A DNA stretch of 64,000 nucleotides from Comamonadaceae bacterium G21597-S1 (GCA_027214345.1 JAPWHR010000005.1:239783-303782); one strand, 5' to 3'. Counted from the stretch's first letter, positions 26,825 through 36,326 are shown. Made by a program: numbers and translations. The notes: generated from the letters alone by a model not told the origin.

Positions 26825-28393
26825 ATGAAGCCTGCTGCCATCTCCACCTCGTCCGACCGCAACCTGTTCGACGCGTTGCGCGATGCTTTCCCGGCCGATC
26901 TCGACGCGACCGCGATCGAGACGGATACCGGACTGCGCTACAGCTGGCGCGACCTGGACCGGGCCACCGCGATGATGGCCAACCTGCTGCAGGGCCTGGA
27001 CCTGCCGCCGGCATCGCGGATCGCGGTGCAGGTCGACAAGTCGGTCGAGGCGGCCATGTTGTACCTGGCTACGCTGCGCGCCGGCCATGTGTTCCTGCCG
27101 CTCAATACTGCCTACCAGAGTGCGGAGATGGAGTATTTCATCGGCAATGCCGAACCGTCCGTCGTGGTGTGCAGCCGGCGCAATTTCGGCTGGGTCAGCC
27201 AGCTCGCGTTCAAGGCCGGCACCGGCCACGTGTTCACGCTCGACGACGATCGCACCGGCTCCCTGCTCGAGCGCGCCGCTGCCTGTTCCGATTGCCATGC
27301 CAGCGTCGCGCGTCACGGCGACGACCTGGCGGCGATCCTGTACACCAGCGGCACGACCGGGCGCAGCAAGGGTGCCATGCTCAGCCATGCGAACCTGCTG
27401 AGCAATGCGCTGGTGCTGCGCGCCGCCTGGGGCTGGCGCACGCCCGCCGACGGCGGCGACGTGCTGATCCATTCCCTGCCGATCTTTCACGTGCACGGGC
27501 TGTTCGTGGCCCTGCACGGCGCGTTGATCAATGGCAGCCCGCTGTTGTGGCAGTCGCGCTTCGATCCAGCCTGGGTGGTGGCCAACCTGCCGCGCGCGAC
27601 GGTCTTCATGGGTGTACCCACGATGTATGTCCGCCTGCTGGCCGACCCCGGCCTGAACCCGGAGCAATGCCGCGCGATGCGCCTGTTCATCTCGGGCTCC
27701 GCGCCCTTGCTGCTGGACACGTTTGCGCAGTGGCAACAACGCACCGGCCACACCATCCTCGAGCGGTACGGTATGTCCGAGACCATCATGCTGACGTCCA
27801 ACCCCTGCGACCCCGCGCAGGGCGAGCGACGCGGCGGCACGGTCGGGTTCCCGTTGCCGGGTGTGACCCTGCGCGTGTGTGACGATGCGGCGCAGATGCT
27901 GCCGCCAGGGGAGGTGGGCGGCATCCAGGTCAAGGGGCCGAACGTGTTCAACGGGTACTGGCGTATGCCCGAGAAGACGCGCGAAGAGTTCACGGCTGAC
28001 GGCTTCTTCAAGACCGGCGATGTCGGGCGGATCGACGCCGACGGCTACGTGACCATCGTCGGGCGCAGCAAGGACCTGATCATCAGTGGGGGCTACAACG
28101 TCTACCCGGCCGAGGTCGAGGCCTTCATCAACGACATGGCCGGTGTGGCCGAAAGCGCGTTGGTGGGCGTACCGCATCCCGATTTCGGCGAGGTCGGCGT
28201 GGCCGTGGTCACGGCCAGGCCCGGCGCCAAGCTCGACGGCCAGGCCATCGTGGCCGAGCTCAAGGCGCGCCTGGCCAACTTCAAGGTGCCCAAGCGCTGT
28301 TTCGTCGTCGATGACCTGCCGCGCAACGCCATGGGCAAGGTGCAGAAGAACCTGCTGCGCGAGCAACACAAAAGCCTGTTCACGCCCGGCTGA
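26825..28393 (+). CDS. matB: Malonyl-CoA synthetase (MatB-like acyl-CoA ligase)
   Basis: A 522-residue ANL-superfamily ligase, making malonyl-CoA from malonate, ATP and CoA. It has AILYTSGTTGRSKGAMLSH (P-loop), ERYGMSETIMLTSNP (adenylate binding), FKTGDVGRIDADGYV and IISGGYNVYPAEVE, and the C-terminal RNAMGKVQKNLLRE with the catalytic Lys. The LPIFHVHGLFVALHGAL segment resembles MatB proteins. The ATG at 26825 (MKPAAISTSSDRN) is preferred. The partner decarboxylase in the same operon strongly supports malonate as substrate. Confidence 0.9.
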   Translation: MKPAAISTSSDRNLFDALRDAFPADLDATAIETDTGLRYSWRDLDRATAMMANLLQGLDLPPASRIAVQVDKSVEAAMLYLATLRAGHVFLPLNTAYQSAEMEYFIGNAEPSVVVCSRRNFGWVSQLAFKAGTGHVFTLDDDRTGSLLERAAACSDCHASVARHGDDLAAILYTSGTTGRSKGAMLSHANLLSNALVLRAAWGWRTPADGGDVLIHSLPIFHVHGLFVALHGALINGSPLLWQSRFDPAWVVANLPRATVFMGVPTMYVRLLADPGLNPEQCRAMRLFISGSAPLLLDTFAQWQQRTGHTILERYGMSETIMLTSNPCDPAQGERRGGTVGFPLPGVTLRVCDDAAQMLPPGEVGGIQVKGPNVFNGYWRMPEKTREEFTADGFFKTGDVGRIDADGYVTIVGRSKDLIISGGYNVYPAEVEAFINDMAGVAESALVGVPHPDFGEVGVAVVTARPGAKLDGQAIVAELKARLANFKVPKRCFVVDDLPRNAMGKVQKNLLREQHKSLFTPG

Positions 28394-28409
28394 GGCAGGG
28401 CGTTCACAG

Positions 28410-28421
28410 GCCGGATCCGGC
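28410..28421. repeat. 12-bp GC palindrome between convergent matB and uspA genes
   Basis: GCCGGATCCGGC is self-complementary and lies in the 67-bp convergent spacer. No T-run accompanies it, so it is at most a weak transcript-end hairpin. Confidence 0.3.
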
Positions 28422-28460
28422 GTCGACCGCGCGGCGCTGCAGGCCGCGAGGCGCGGTGGT

Positions 28461-28904
28461 TCAGCGCAGCACCAGCACCGGGATGTGCGAGTGCGTCAGC
28501 ACCAGCTGGGTTTCGCTGCCCAGGAGCAGGCGCTTGACGCCGCGCCGGCCGTGGGACGCCATCACGATCAAATCGCACTTGTGCTTCTTCGCGGTGGCGA
28601 TGATGGCCTCCGATACCAGGTCGGACTTGACGGTGACACCCTTGGCCTTGACGCCCTTGGCCATCGCCGTCTTCTTGACGCCGTCGACGATGGCCTGCGC
28701 TGCGTCGGCCCATTGCTTCTCGATGCGCGCCACTTCGCCGGCCTGCACCGCCATGCCGCCCTCGAAGTAGGTCATGGGATAACGTGCGACGACCTTGAGC
28801 ACCACGAGTTCGGCGCCGGCCAGCCCGGCCAGGGCGATGGCGCTCGAGACGGCCTTGCGGGATAGATTGGAACCGTCCGTGGCGACAAGAATTCGCTGGT
28901 ACAT
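28461..28904 (-). CDS. Universal stress protein UspA family
   Basis: A 147-residue single-domain Usp. It opens with YQRILVATDGSNLSRKAV and has the ATP-binding signature ASHGRRGVKRLLLGSETQ near the C-terminus, indicating the nucleotide-binding subgroup. The ATG at 28904 has a GAGGAG site upstream. An exact FNR box (28962-28975) lies upstream at the activation distance from a plausible -10 (TATTCT, 28940-28935 on the minus strand), so it is probably induced at low oxygen. That fits its place beside the cbb3 oxidase genes. Confidence 0.92.
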   Translation of the reverse strand: MYQRILVATDGSNLSRKAVSSAIALAGLAGAELVVLKVVARYPMTYFEGGMAVQAGEVARIEKQWADAAQAIVDGVKKTAMAKGVKAKGVTVKSDLVSEAIIATAKKHKCDLIVMASHGRRGVKRLLLGSETQLVLTHSHIPVLVLR

Positions 28905-28961
28905 GTTGACTCCTCGGGTGTTGTTGACGGTTGAAGAATAGCCGGGTGTCGCCCGGACGCC

Positions 28962-28975
28962 TTGATGCAGATCAA
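28962..28975. promoter_or_regulatory. FNR box between uspA and ccoI
   Basis: TTGATGCAGATCAA is a perfect match to the TTGAT-N4-ATCAA consensus. Its centre (28968.5) lies about 40 bp upstream of a uspA start predicted from TATTCT (near 28928), the class II activation position. It lies 42.5 bp from the ccoI ATG at 29011, so it could serve ccoI too. Confidence 0.85.
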
Positions 28976-29010
28976 GACATATCGGCATGTCCCGGTTAAG
29001 CTCGGGGCCC

Positions 29011-31368
29011 ATGTCCAGTGCCATTGCGGCGACGCCCGAGCAGACAAGCAACGTATCCCTTGCCGACGTGCGTTCGTCCGCGGGACGGCGCGCGGCCGAT
29101 CACGAACCCGCGGCCGACGCCATGCAGTTGCTGGACGACCCGCAGGAATGGGCCGCCTTCAGCGGCCCGAGCACGCGCGAGCCGGGTCTGGTCGAGTCGA
29201 ACCTGGTCGTCGACGGCATCACCTGCGCGGCCTGTGCGGTCACCATCGAGCAGGCCTTGCGCGCCGTGCCCGGCGTGGTCCGTGCCGACGTCAGCGCGGC
29301 CTCGCGTCGTGCGACGGTGGCGTGGTCGCCGGATGTCGTCAAGCCTTCAGGCTGGATGGGTGCGATCCGCAAGGCGGGTTATGTTCCACTGCCGGCGAAC
29401 GACGCCAGCGCGCGCGCCGCACGGCTGCAGGAGAGCCGCACCGCCTTGTGGCGCTGGTTGGTGGCCGGCCTGTGCATGATGCAGGTGATGATGTACGCCT
29501 ATCCGGCCTATGTCGCCTTGCCCGGCGACCTGAGCATGGAGTCGGAGCGGCTGCTGCGCTGGGCCTCGTGGGTGCTCACCCTGCCGGTGATGCTGTTCTC
29601 CTGCGGCCCGTTCTTCCGTTCGGCGCTGCGCGACCTGGTCCTGCGGCGCGTGAGCATGGACCTGCCGGTGGCCATCGCGCTGGTGATCACCTTTGTCGTC
29701 AGCACCGCGGGCACCTTCGATCCGGCCGGGGCGTTCGGGCGCGAGGTGTATTTCGATTCCCTGACCATGTTCGTCTTCTTCCTGCTCACCGGGCGCTGGC
29801 TCGAACTGCGCCTGCGCGATCGCACCGCCGGCGCGCTGGAGGCGATGGTCAACCGCATGCCCGACGCGGTGCAGCGTCGACGCGCCGACGGCAGCTTCGA
29901 GCCGGTCGTCGTGCGCCGACTCGTGGTCGGGGACGTGATCCGCGTATTGCCCGGCGAGGCGATCGCCGCCGATGGCGTGATCACGCAGGGCTCGACCCTG
30001 GTGGATCAGGCCTTGCTGACCGGCGAGTCCAAGCCGGTGTCCCGTGCCGTCGGCGCGCCGGTCATCGCCGGCAGCTTCAACCTGGCCGGCGTCATCGAGG
30101 TCCGGGTCGAGAAGGCCGGCGCCGACACCCGGTTCGCGGCGGTGCTGGCGCTGGTGCGCAACGCGTCGGCGACCAAGCCACGGCTGGCGCAACTGGCCGA
30201 TCGCATCGCCAAGCCGTTCCTGATCGTCGTGTTGCTGGCCGCGGCGGCAGCTGCCGGGTACTGGTGGTCGGCCGGTGCGGGCCATGCCTTGATGGTGGCC
30301 GTCGCGGTGCTGGTCGTGACCTGTCCGTGTGCCTTGTCGCTGGCCACGCCCACCGCCATGCTCGCCGCCGCCGGCAACTTGGCCCGGGGCGGGGTGCTCG
30401 TGCGCCGGCTGCAGGCGCTCGAGACCCTGGCCGCGGTCGACACGGTGGTGTTCGACAAGACCGGGACCCTGACCCGCGACGGCCTGCGGCTGCATGCGGT
30501 GCAGGTGCGCGAGGGCCTGTCGCGCGAGCAGGCGCTGGCCATGGCGGCGGCGCTGGCCCGGCAGTCGCTGCATCCGGTGGCGCGCGCGCTGGTGCAGGCG
30601 GCGCAACAGCCGGGCCCCGCGCCGAGCTGGCGTGCCGACGCGGTCACCGAGCATGCCGGGCAGGGGATGCAGGGCGATCTGCAGCCCTGCGACGGGACGA
30701 CACCGGCGCGTTCGGCGCGGCTGGGCAGCAGCCGGTTCTGCGGCCTGCCCGAGGCGGATGATCATGCAGGCTCGACGCACCTGGCCGACGCGTCCGGCTG
30801 GCTGGCGAGTTTCGACTTGCACCAGGATGTGCGTGCGGATGCCGCGGACACTGTCGCAGACCTGTTGGCCGACGGTTACCGGGTGCACATGGTCTCGGGC
30901 GACCAGCGCGAGGCGGCCTGGCAGGTGGCGCAGCCGCTGGGAATTGCGTCGGTACGGGCCGCTTGCTCGCCGGACGACAAACTTGCGTTCCTGCGGGCGC
31001 AACAGGCGCAGGGCCATCGGGTCGCGGTGATCGGCGACGGCCTGAACGACGCCCCGGTGCTGGCCGGTGCCGATGTGTCGTTCGCGATGGGTCACGCCGC
31101 TCCGCTGGCGCAATCCCACGCCGATTTCGTCGTGCTGGGCGGGCAACTGCGGCGCATCGGCCAGAGCCTGCAACTGGCGCGTCGGACCATGCGGGTCGTG
31201 CGACAGAATCTGGGCTGGGCCCTGGCCTACAACATGGCCTGCATTCCGCTGGCGGTGGTGGGCTGGATTCCGGCCTGGCTGGCGGGGCTGGGCATGGCCG
31301 CCAGCTCGTTGCTGGTGGTGGTCAATGCGCTGCGCCTGGCCGGCGGGCTGCAAGAGGGGAACGACTGA
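29011..31368 (+). CDS. ccoI: Copper-type P1B ATPase CcoI (cbb3 oxidase assembly)
   Basis: A 785-residue heavy-metal P-type ATPase, exporting Cu(I) for insertion into cbb3 oxidase. It has an N-terminal metal-binding domain with GITCAACAVTIE (Ile in place of the usual Met), the phosphatase motif LLTGESKP, the transmembrane VTCPCALSLATP with CPC, the phosphorylation site DKTGTLT, and GDGLNDAPVLAGADV. Two ATGs are possible, 28987 and 29011. The later one is favoured because an FNR-dependent start from the adjacent box would fall at about 29010, giving a nearly leaderless message (inference). ccoS overlaps its stop. Confidence 0.93.
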   Translation: MSSAIAATPEQTSNVSLADVRSSAGRRAADHEPAADAMQLLDDPQEWAAFSGPSTREPGLVESNLVVDGITCAACAVTIEQALRAVPGVVRADVSAASRRATVAWSPDVVKPSGWMGAIRKAGYVPLPANDASARAARLQESRTALWRWLVAGLCMMQVMMYAYPAYVALPGDLSMESERLLRWASWVLTLPVMLFSCGPFFRSALRDLVLRRVSMDLPVAIALVITFVVSTAGTFDPAGAFGREVYFDSLTMFVFFLLTGRWLELRLRDRTAGALEAMVNRMPDAVQRRRADGSFEPVVVRRLVVGDVIRVLPGEAIAADGVITQGSTLVDQALLTGESKPVSRAVGAPVIAGSFNLAGVIEVRVEKAGADTRFAAVLALVRNASATKPRLAQLADRIAKPFLIVVLLAAAAAAGYWWSAGAGHALMVAVAVLVVTCPCALSLATPTAMLAAAGNLARGGVLVRRLQALETLAAVDTVVFDKTGTLTRDGLRLHAVQVREGLSREQALAMAAALARQSLHPVARALVQAAQQPGPAPSWRADAVTEHAGQGMQGDLQPCDGTTPARSARLGSSRFCGLPEADDHAGSTHLADASGWLASFDLHQDVRADAADTVADLLADGYRVHMVSGDQREAAWQVAQPLGIASVRAACSPDDKLAFLRAQQAQGHRVAVIGDGLNDAPVLAGADVSFAMGHAAPLAQSHADFVVLGGQLRRIGQSLQLARRTMRVVRQNLGWALAYNMACIPLAVVGWIPAWLAGLGMAASSLLVVVNALRLAGGLQEGND

Positions 31369-31502
31369 TGGATATCCTGTACCTGCTCATTCCCTTGTCG
31401 GTCGTGCTGGTGTTCTTCATCCTGGCAGGCCTGTGGTGGGCCATCTACCGCGGGCAATTCGAGGATATCGAGCGCGAAGGCGAGCGCATCCTGGAGGAAT
31501 GA
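31368..31502 (+). CDS. ccoS: CcoS, cbb3 oxidase maturation protein
   Basis: A 44-residue single-helix membrane protein (MDILYLLIPLSVVLVFFILAG followed by a short charged tail). It matches CcoS, required for cofactor insertion into cbb3 oxidase. The ATG at 31368 overlaps the ccoI stop (TGATG), so translation is coupled. Confidence 0.92.
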   Translation: MDILYLLIPLSVVLVFFILAGLWWAIYRGQFEDIEREGERILEE

Positions 31503-31599
31503 CACGATGATTCCGCCCAGGCCAGGCCTTGTTCGATGCATGGCGAGGACCTGCGCAAGCAGGCCGAGTGTTGCTTGTGTGTCAAAACGCAAGTCCCGT

Positions 31600-31613
31600 T
31601 TGATGTTGGTCAA
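31600..31613 (+). promoter_or_regulatory. FNR-like box upstream of ccoN (distal)
   Basis: TTGATGTTGGTCAA differs from the consensus by one base in the second half-site. It is centred at 31606.5, which for class II activation predicts a start near 31648, 23 bp before the ccoN ATG. A second, weaker box lies 41 bp downstream. Confidence 0.75.
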
Positions 31614-31640
31614 ACCCGCTCAGGGTTTGCCAGTGGAAAC

Positions 31641-31654
31641 TTGAACCAGATCAA
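31641..31654 (+). promoter_or_regulatory. FNR-like box upstream of ccoN (proximal, at predicted +1)
   Basis: TTGAACCAGATCAA has one mismatch in the first half-site. Its centre (31647.5) coincides with the start predicted from the distal box, a position from which bound FNR would be expected to block transcription. Confidence 0.5.
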
Positions 31655-31670
31655 TTTGGAAGACCCGAAA

Positions 31671-33107
31671 ATGCAATTTCCCAATGCGAAGGCCACGTCC
31701 TACAACGACACCGTCGTGCGGCAATTCGCCATCATGACCATCGTCTGGGGTGTCGTCGGCATGCTGGTGGGTGTGATCATCGCGGCCCAGCTGACCTGGC
31801 CGGAGCTCAATTTCGGCATACCCTGGCTCAGTTACGGCCGGCTCAGGCCGCTGCACACCAACGCGGTGATCTTCGCGTTCGGCGGTTGCGGCCTGTTCGC
31901 CACCGCCTATTACGTGGTGCAGCGCACCTGCCAGGTCCGGCTGTTCGGCGACAAGCTGGCGGCGTTCACGTTCTGGGGCTGGCAACTGGTCATCGTGGCT
32001 GCGGCCATTTCGCTGCCGATGGGTTTCACCCAGGCCAAGGAATATGCCGAACTCGAATGGCCGATCGACATCCTGATCGCACTGGTCTGGGTGGCGTTCG
32101 CGGTGGTTTTCTTCGGCACCATCGGCACGCGCAAGGTGCGCCATATCTACGTGGCCAACTGGTTCTTCGGCGCGTTCATTCTGGCGGTGGCCTTGCTGCA
32201 CATCGTCAACAGCGCGGCCATCCCGTCGGGCCTGATGAAGTCGTATTCGGCCTACGCCGGTGTGCAGGACGCCATGGTGCAGTGGTGGTACGGCCACAAC
32301 GCGGTGGGTTTTTTCCTGACCGCCGGCTTCCTGGGCATGATGTATTACTTCATCCCCAAACAGGCCGAGCGCCCCGTGTACAGCTACCGGCTGTCGATCG
32401 TGCACTTCTGGGCGCTGATCTTCACCTACATGTGGGCCGGCCCGCACCACCTGCACTACACGGCGCTGCCGGACTGGACGCAGTCGGTGGGCATGGTGTT
32501 CTCGCTGATCCTGCTGGCGCCAAGCTGGGGCGGCATGATCAACGGCATCATGACCTTGTCGGGCGCCTGGCACAAGCTGCGTGACGACCCGATCCTGCGT
32601 TTCCTGATCGTCTCGCTGTCGTTCTACGGCATGAGCACCTTCGAGGGCCCGATGATGTCGATCAAGACCGTCAACGCCCTGTCGCACTACACCGACTGGA
32701 CGGTCGGCCACGTGCACTCCGGCGCCCTGGGCTGGGTCGGGCTGGTCACGATGGGCAGCATGTATTACCTGATCCCGCGCCTGTTCGGCCGCAAGCAGAT
32801 GTACAGCGTCAAGGCGATCGAGATCCATTTCTGGACCGCGACCATCGGCATCGTGATCTATATCGCCGCGATGTGGATCGCCGGCGTGATGCAGGGCCTG
32901 ATGTGGCGCGCCATCAACCCGGACGGCACGCTGACCTATACCTTCGTCGAATCGGTCAAGGCGACCTATCCGTTCTATTTCCTGCGCCTGATGGGCGGCT
33001 TGCTGTACCTCGGCGGCATGCTGATCATGTTGTGGAACACCTGGAAGACCGCCACCGCCGGCAAGGTCGTCACCGTGTCCATTCCCAACGCCGCTGCCCA
33101 CGCCTGA
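31671..33107 (+). CDS. ccoN: cbb3-type cytochrome c oxidase subunit I (CcoN)
   Basis: A 478-residue catalytic subunit reducing oxygen with high affinity and pumping protons in the inner membrane. About 12 helices. Heme and copper ligands are visible: [14 protein letters not shown] (low-spin heme His), [12 protein letters not shown] (CuB His), [13 protein letters not shown] (the cbb3-specific Tyr region), [14 protein letters not shown] (CuB His pair) and [15 protein letters not shown] (heme b3 and b ligands). The ATG at 31671 has a GGAAG site. It heads ccoNOQPGH and is preceded by two FNR-like boxes. Confidence 0.97.
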   Translation: MQFPNAKATSYNDTVVRQFAIMTIVWGVVGMLVGVIIAAQLTWPELNFGIPWLSYGRLRPLHTNAVIFAFGGCGLFATAYYVVQRTCQVRLFGDKLAAFTFWGWQLVIVAAAISLPMGFTQAKEYAELEWPIDILIALVWVAFAVVFFGTIGTRKVRHIYVANWFFGAFILAVALLHIVNSAAIPSGLMKSYSAYAGVQDAMVQWWYGHNAVGFFLTAGFLGMMYYFIPKQAERPVYSYRLSIVHFWALIFTYMWAGPHHLHYTALPDWTQSVGMVFSLILLAPSWGGMINGIMTLSGAWHKLRDDPILRFLIVSLSFYGMSTFEGPMMSIKTVNALSHYTDWTVGHVHSGALGWVGLVTMGSMYYLIPRLFGRKQMYSVKAIEIHFWTATIGIVIYIAAMWIAGVMQGLMWRAINPDGTLTYTFVESVKATYPFYFLRLMGGLLYLGGMLIMLWNTWKTATAGKVVTVSIPNAAAHA

Positions 33108-33119
33108 GGATCCACGATC

Positions 33120-33749
33120 ATGGCAAACCAAGAATCCAAGACTCCGTTGCTCTCGCACGAGCGAGTCGAGACCAACAATTTCCTGATGATCGTGCTGATC
33201 CTCGTCGTGCTGGCCGTCGGCGGCCTGGTCGAGATCGTGCCGCTGTTCTTCCAGAAGTCCACGACCGAGCCGATCAAGGGTGTCGAGCCGTATACGCCGC
33301 TGCAACTGGCGGGTCGCGACGTCTATATCCGCGAGGGCTGCTACAACTGCCATTCGCAGATGATCCGGCCGTTCCGGGCCGAGACGCTGCGGTATGGCCA
33401 CTATTCGGTGGCCGGCGAGTCGGTGTACGACCATCCGTTCCAGTGGGGCAGCAAGCGCACCGGCCCGGACCTGGCACGCGTGGGTGGCAAGTACAACGAC
33501 GAGTGGCATCGCATTCACCTGATCAATCCACGCGACCTGGTGCCGGAGTCCAACATGCCGGCCTATCCCTGGCTCGAAAAGGGCACGATCGATGGCGCAG
33601 CCCTGGCGGCGAACATGCGGGCCTTGCGCACCGTGGGTGTTCCCTACACCGATGCGCAGATCGCGGCTGCGGCCGAAGAGGTCAAGGGCAAGACCGAGAT
33701 GGACGCCACCATCGCCTATCTGCAGGTGCTGGGCCTGGCGCTCAAATAA
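33120..33749 (+). CDS. ccoO: cbb3 oxidase subunit II, monoheme cytochrome c (CcoO)
   Basis: A 209-residue membrane-anchored cytochrome. One N-terminal helix (about residues 20-45) anchors a periplasmic domain with a single CYNCH heme site at residues 74-78 and a Met ligand in [12 protein letters not shown]. The flanking [15 protein letters not shown] and [15 protein letters not shown] are CcoO signatures. Passes electrons from CcoP to CcoN. 12 bp downstream of ccoN. Confidence 0.97.
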   Translation: MANQESKTPLLSHERVETNNFLMIVLILVVLAVGGLVEIVPLFFQKSTTEPIKGVEPYTPLQLAGRDVYIREGCYNCHSQMIRPFRAETLRYGHYSVAGESVYDHPFQWGSKRTGPDLARVGGKYNDEWHRIHLINPRDLVPESNMPAYPWLEKGTIDGAALAANMRALRTVGVPYTDAQIAAAAEEVKGKTEMDATIAYLQVLGLALK

Positions 33750-33765
33750 CGCTGGAGAAGAAAAA

Positions 33766-33903
33766 ATGGATATCAACACCTTGCGCTCCATCACCACGGT
33801 AGCAGCACTGGTCGTCTTCCTGGGCATCGTCTGGTGGGCCTGGTCCAAGAACCGCAAGAGCGACTTCGAACAGGCGGCCCGGCTGCCTTTCGAACAAGAC
33901 TGA
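33766..33903 (+). CDS. ccoQ: cbb3 oxidase small subunit IV (CcoQ)
   Basis: A 45-residue single-helix subunit (MDINTLRSITTVAALVVFLG, then WWAWSKNRKSDFEQAARLPF). The WAWSKNRKSDFEEAA-like tail is typical of CcoQ, which stabilises the oxidase. It has a GGAGAAG site 10 bases upstream and lies between ccoO and ccoP. Confidence 0.93.
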   Translation: MDINTLRSITTVAALVVFLGIVWWAWSKNRKSDFEQAARLPFEQD

Positions 33904-33924
33904 CGAATTGCACGAGGAACGAGC

Positions 33925-34842
33925 ATGAGCGATTTCACCCACGGTTTCTGGTCGCTGTACGTCGCCGGGATCACCATCGTCAGCATCCTGGCCTGCCTGT
34001 TGCTGCTGTGGTTCAGCGGCAAGGCCAAGGCCATGACCGCGCACGACAACACCACCGGCCATGTCTGGGACGGCGACCTGCGCGAGATGAACAACCCCTT
34101 GCCGCGCTGGTGGGTGTGGCTGTTCGTCATCACCGTCGTCTTTGCGCTGGTCTACCTGGCGCTGTATCCGGGACTGGGTACCTTCAAGGGCAGCCTGGCC
34201 TGGTCGTCCACTGGCCAGCATGCCGCGGAGATGCAAAAGGGCGAGGAGGAGATCGCTCCGCTGTATGCACGTTTTGCCGCGATGAAGACCGAAGAGATCG
34301 CCCGGGATCCGCAGGCCATGGCGATCGGCGAACGCTTGTTCATGAACAACTGCTCGCAGTGCCACGGCTCGGATGCGCGTGGCAGCAAGGGTTTCCCGAA
34401 CCTGACCGACAGCGACTGGTTGTATGGCGGCGCCCCGGACAAGATCGTCGAGACGCTGACCAGCGGACGCATGGGCAACATGCCGGCGCTGGGTGCGGCG
34501 CTGGGTTCCGCCGACGATGTCAAGAACGTCGCCCAATACGTGCTGAGCCTGTCGGGCAGCCCGCACGACTCGGTGCGCGCCGCGCTGGGCAAGTCCAAGT
34601 TCGGTGTCTGCGCCGCCTGCCATGGCAACGACGGCAAGGGCAATCCGGCCGTTGGCGCGCCCAACCTGACCGACGACATCTGGCTGCATGGTTATGGCGA
34701 GGCCACGATCATCTCGATGATCAACAACGGCAAGGTCAACCAGATGCCGGCACAGGCCGACAAGCTCAGCCCGGCTCAGATCCAGGTGCTGGCGGCCTAT
34801 GTGTGGAGCTTCTCCAACAAGACGGCCGTGGCCAGCCAATAG
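33925..34842 (+). CDS. ccoP: cbb3 oxidase subunit III, diheme cytochrome c (CcoP)
   Basis: A 305-residue subunit with an N-terminal CcoP anchor (two helices, HVWDGDLREMNNPLPRWW between them) and two periplasmic cytochrome domains with CSQCH and CAACH. The two Met ligands lie in GRMGNMPALG and VNQMPAQADKL. Receives electrons from soluble cytochromes or the bc1 complex. Confidence 0.97.
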   Translation: MSDFTHGFWSLYVAGITIVSILACLLLLWFSGKAKAMTAHDNTTGHVWDGDLREMNNPLPRWWVWLFVITVVFALVYLALYPGLGTFKGSLAWSSTGQHAAEMQKGEEEIAPLYARFAAMKTEEIARDPQAMAIGERLFMNNCSQCHGSDARGSKGFPNLTDSDWLYGGAPDKIVETLTSGRMGNMPALGAALGSADDVKNVAQYVLSLSGSPHDSVRAALGKSKFGVCAACHGNDGKGNPAVGAPNLTDDIWLHGYGEATIISMINNGKVNQMPAQADKLSPAQIQVLAAYVWSFSNKTAVASQ

Positions 34843-34850
34843 CCGAGTGA

Positions 34851-36314
34851 GTGACGTTCTTGAGTTCTTCCAAGCCTGATCCTCGCAAGGTTATCCCGAT
34901 CGTGCCGTCCGCCGAGGCGGGCGCCATCGCGGCCGACCCGGAGATGGTGTCGCTCTACGAGGCGCACACGAAGATCTATCCGCGCAGTGTCTCGGGCCTG
35001 TTCTCGAACTGGCGCTGGGCGATGGTCTGGCTGACCCAGCTGGTCTTCTACGGCCTGCCGTGGCTGGACTGGGGGCAACGCCAGGCCGTGTTGTTCGATC
35101 TGGGCGCGCGGCGCTTCTACATCTTCAACCTGGTCCTGTACCCGCAGGATTTCATCTATCTCACCGGCTTGCTGGTGATCTCGGCGTTGTCGCTGTTCCT
35201 GTTCACGGCGGTGGCCGGGCGCCTGTGGTGCGGCTACGCCTGCCCGCAGACGGTGTACACCGAGATCTTCCTGTGGATCGAGAAGAAGTTCGAAGGGGAT
35301 CGCTCGGCCCGCATGCGCCGGGATGCCGCGTCGATGTCGGTCGACAAGTTCCTGCGCAAGGGCGGAAAGCACGTGGCCTGGCTGGCGGTGGCGTTCTGGA
35401 CCGGTTTCACCTTCGTCGGTTATTTCACGCCCATCACCGAACTCGGACGGGAACTGCTCGCGCTGCAGATGACGTCGTGGGAGGTCTTCTGGACCATCTT
35501 CTACGGTTTCGCCACCTACGGCAATGCGGGTTTCATGCGCGAACAGGTGTGCAAGCACATGTGCCCGTATGCCCGCTTCCAGAGCGCCATGTTCGACCAC
35601 GACACGCTGATCGTCACCTATGACGAGGCACGGGGCGAACCGCGCGGCGCGCGTTCGCGCAAGGCCGACCCGGCCACGCTCAACCTGGGTGCCTGTGTCG
35701 ACTGCACCTTGTGCGTGCAGGTCTGTCCGACCGGCATCGACATCCGCAACGGACTGCAATACGAATGCATCGGTTGTGGCGCTTGCGCCGACGTCTGCGA
35801 CACGGTGATGGACAAGATGGGTTACGCCCGCGGCCTGGTCAAGTATTCGACACAGAACGCGGTCAAGCAGCACTGGAGCCGCTCGGAGATCCTGCGCCAC
35901 GTGCTGCGGCCGCGGGTGCTGCTGTACACCGGCATCCTGCTGGCCATCGTGATCGCGATGGCGGTGAGCCTGGTGCTGCGCTCGCCATTCAAGGTCGACG
36001 TGGTGCGTGACCGCGGAACCCTGGCGCGCATCGTCTCAGGCGGCAAGATCGAGAACGTGTTCCGGCTGCAGGTGATGAATGCCACCGAAGCGAAGCAGGA
36101 CTACCGCATATCCGTCACCGGGCTCGACGGCGTCGTGCTGGCATCGGACGAGCAGTTCAGCGTCGAGTCGACCGAATCGCGCTGGATCGCCGTGCGGGTG
36201 CAACTGCCGTTCGAGGGCGCGCAACCGGGCTCGCACCCGATCCAGTTCGACATCACCGAGCTTGGCAGCAACAAGCATGTCGGTGAAAAATCCGTGTTCC
36301 TGGTTCCGCGTTGA
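34851..36314 (+). CDS. ccoG: CcoG, [4Fe-4S] cbb3 assembly protein
   Basis: A 487-residue membrane ferredoxin-like protein (CcoG/RdxA/FixG) that reduces copper for cbb3 assembly. Start is GTG 34851, 8 bp after ccoP. An N-terminal membrane part holds LWCGYACPQTVYTEIFLW. Two 4Fe-4S clusters lie in CVDCTLCVQVCPTGIDIR and ECIGCGACADVCDTVMDKM. The C-terminal part (after about residue 360) is an Ig-like FixG domain. The two clusters are complete. Confidence 0.95.
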   Translation: MTFLSSSKPDPRKVIPIVPSAEAGAIAADPEMVSLYEAHTKIYPRSVSGLFSNWRWAMVWLTQLVFYGLPWLDWGQRQAVLFDLGARRFYIFNLVLYPQDFIYLTGLLVISALSLFLFTAVAGRLWCGYACPQTVYTEIFLWIEKKFEGDRSARMRRDAASMSVDKFLRKGGKHVAWLAVAFWTGFTFVGYFTPITELGRELLALQMTSWEVFWTIFYGFATYGNAGFMREQVCKHMCPYARFQSAMFDHDTLIVTYDEARGEPRGARSRKADPATLNLGACVDCTLCVQVCPTGIDIRNGLQYECIGCGACADVCDTVMDKMGYARGLVKYSTQNAVKQHWSRSEILRHVLRPRVLLYTGILLAIVIAMAVSLVLRSPFKVDVVRDRGTLARIVSGGKIENVFRLQVMNATEAKQDYRISVTGLDGVVLASDEQFSVESTESRWIAVRVQLPFEGAQPGSHPIQFDITELGSNKHVGEKSVFLVPR

Positions 36315-36326
36315 GGAGATTCCCGC

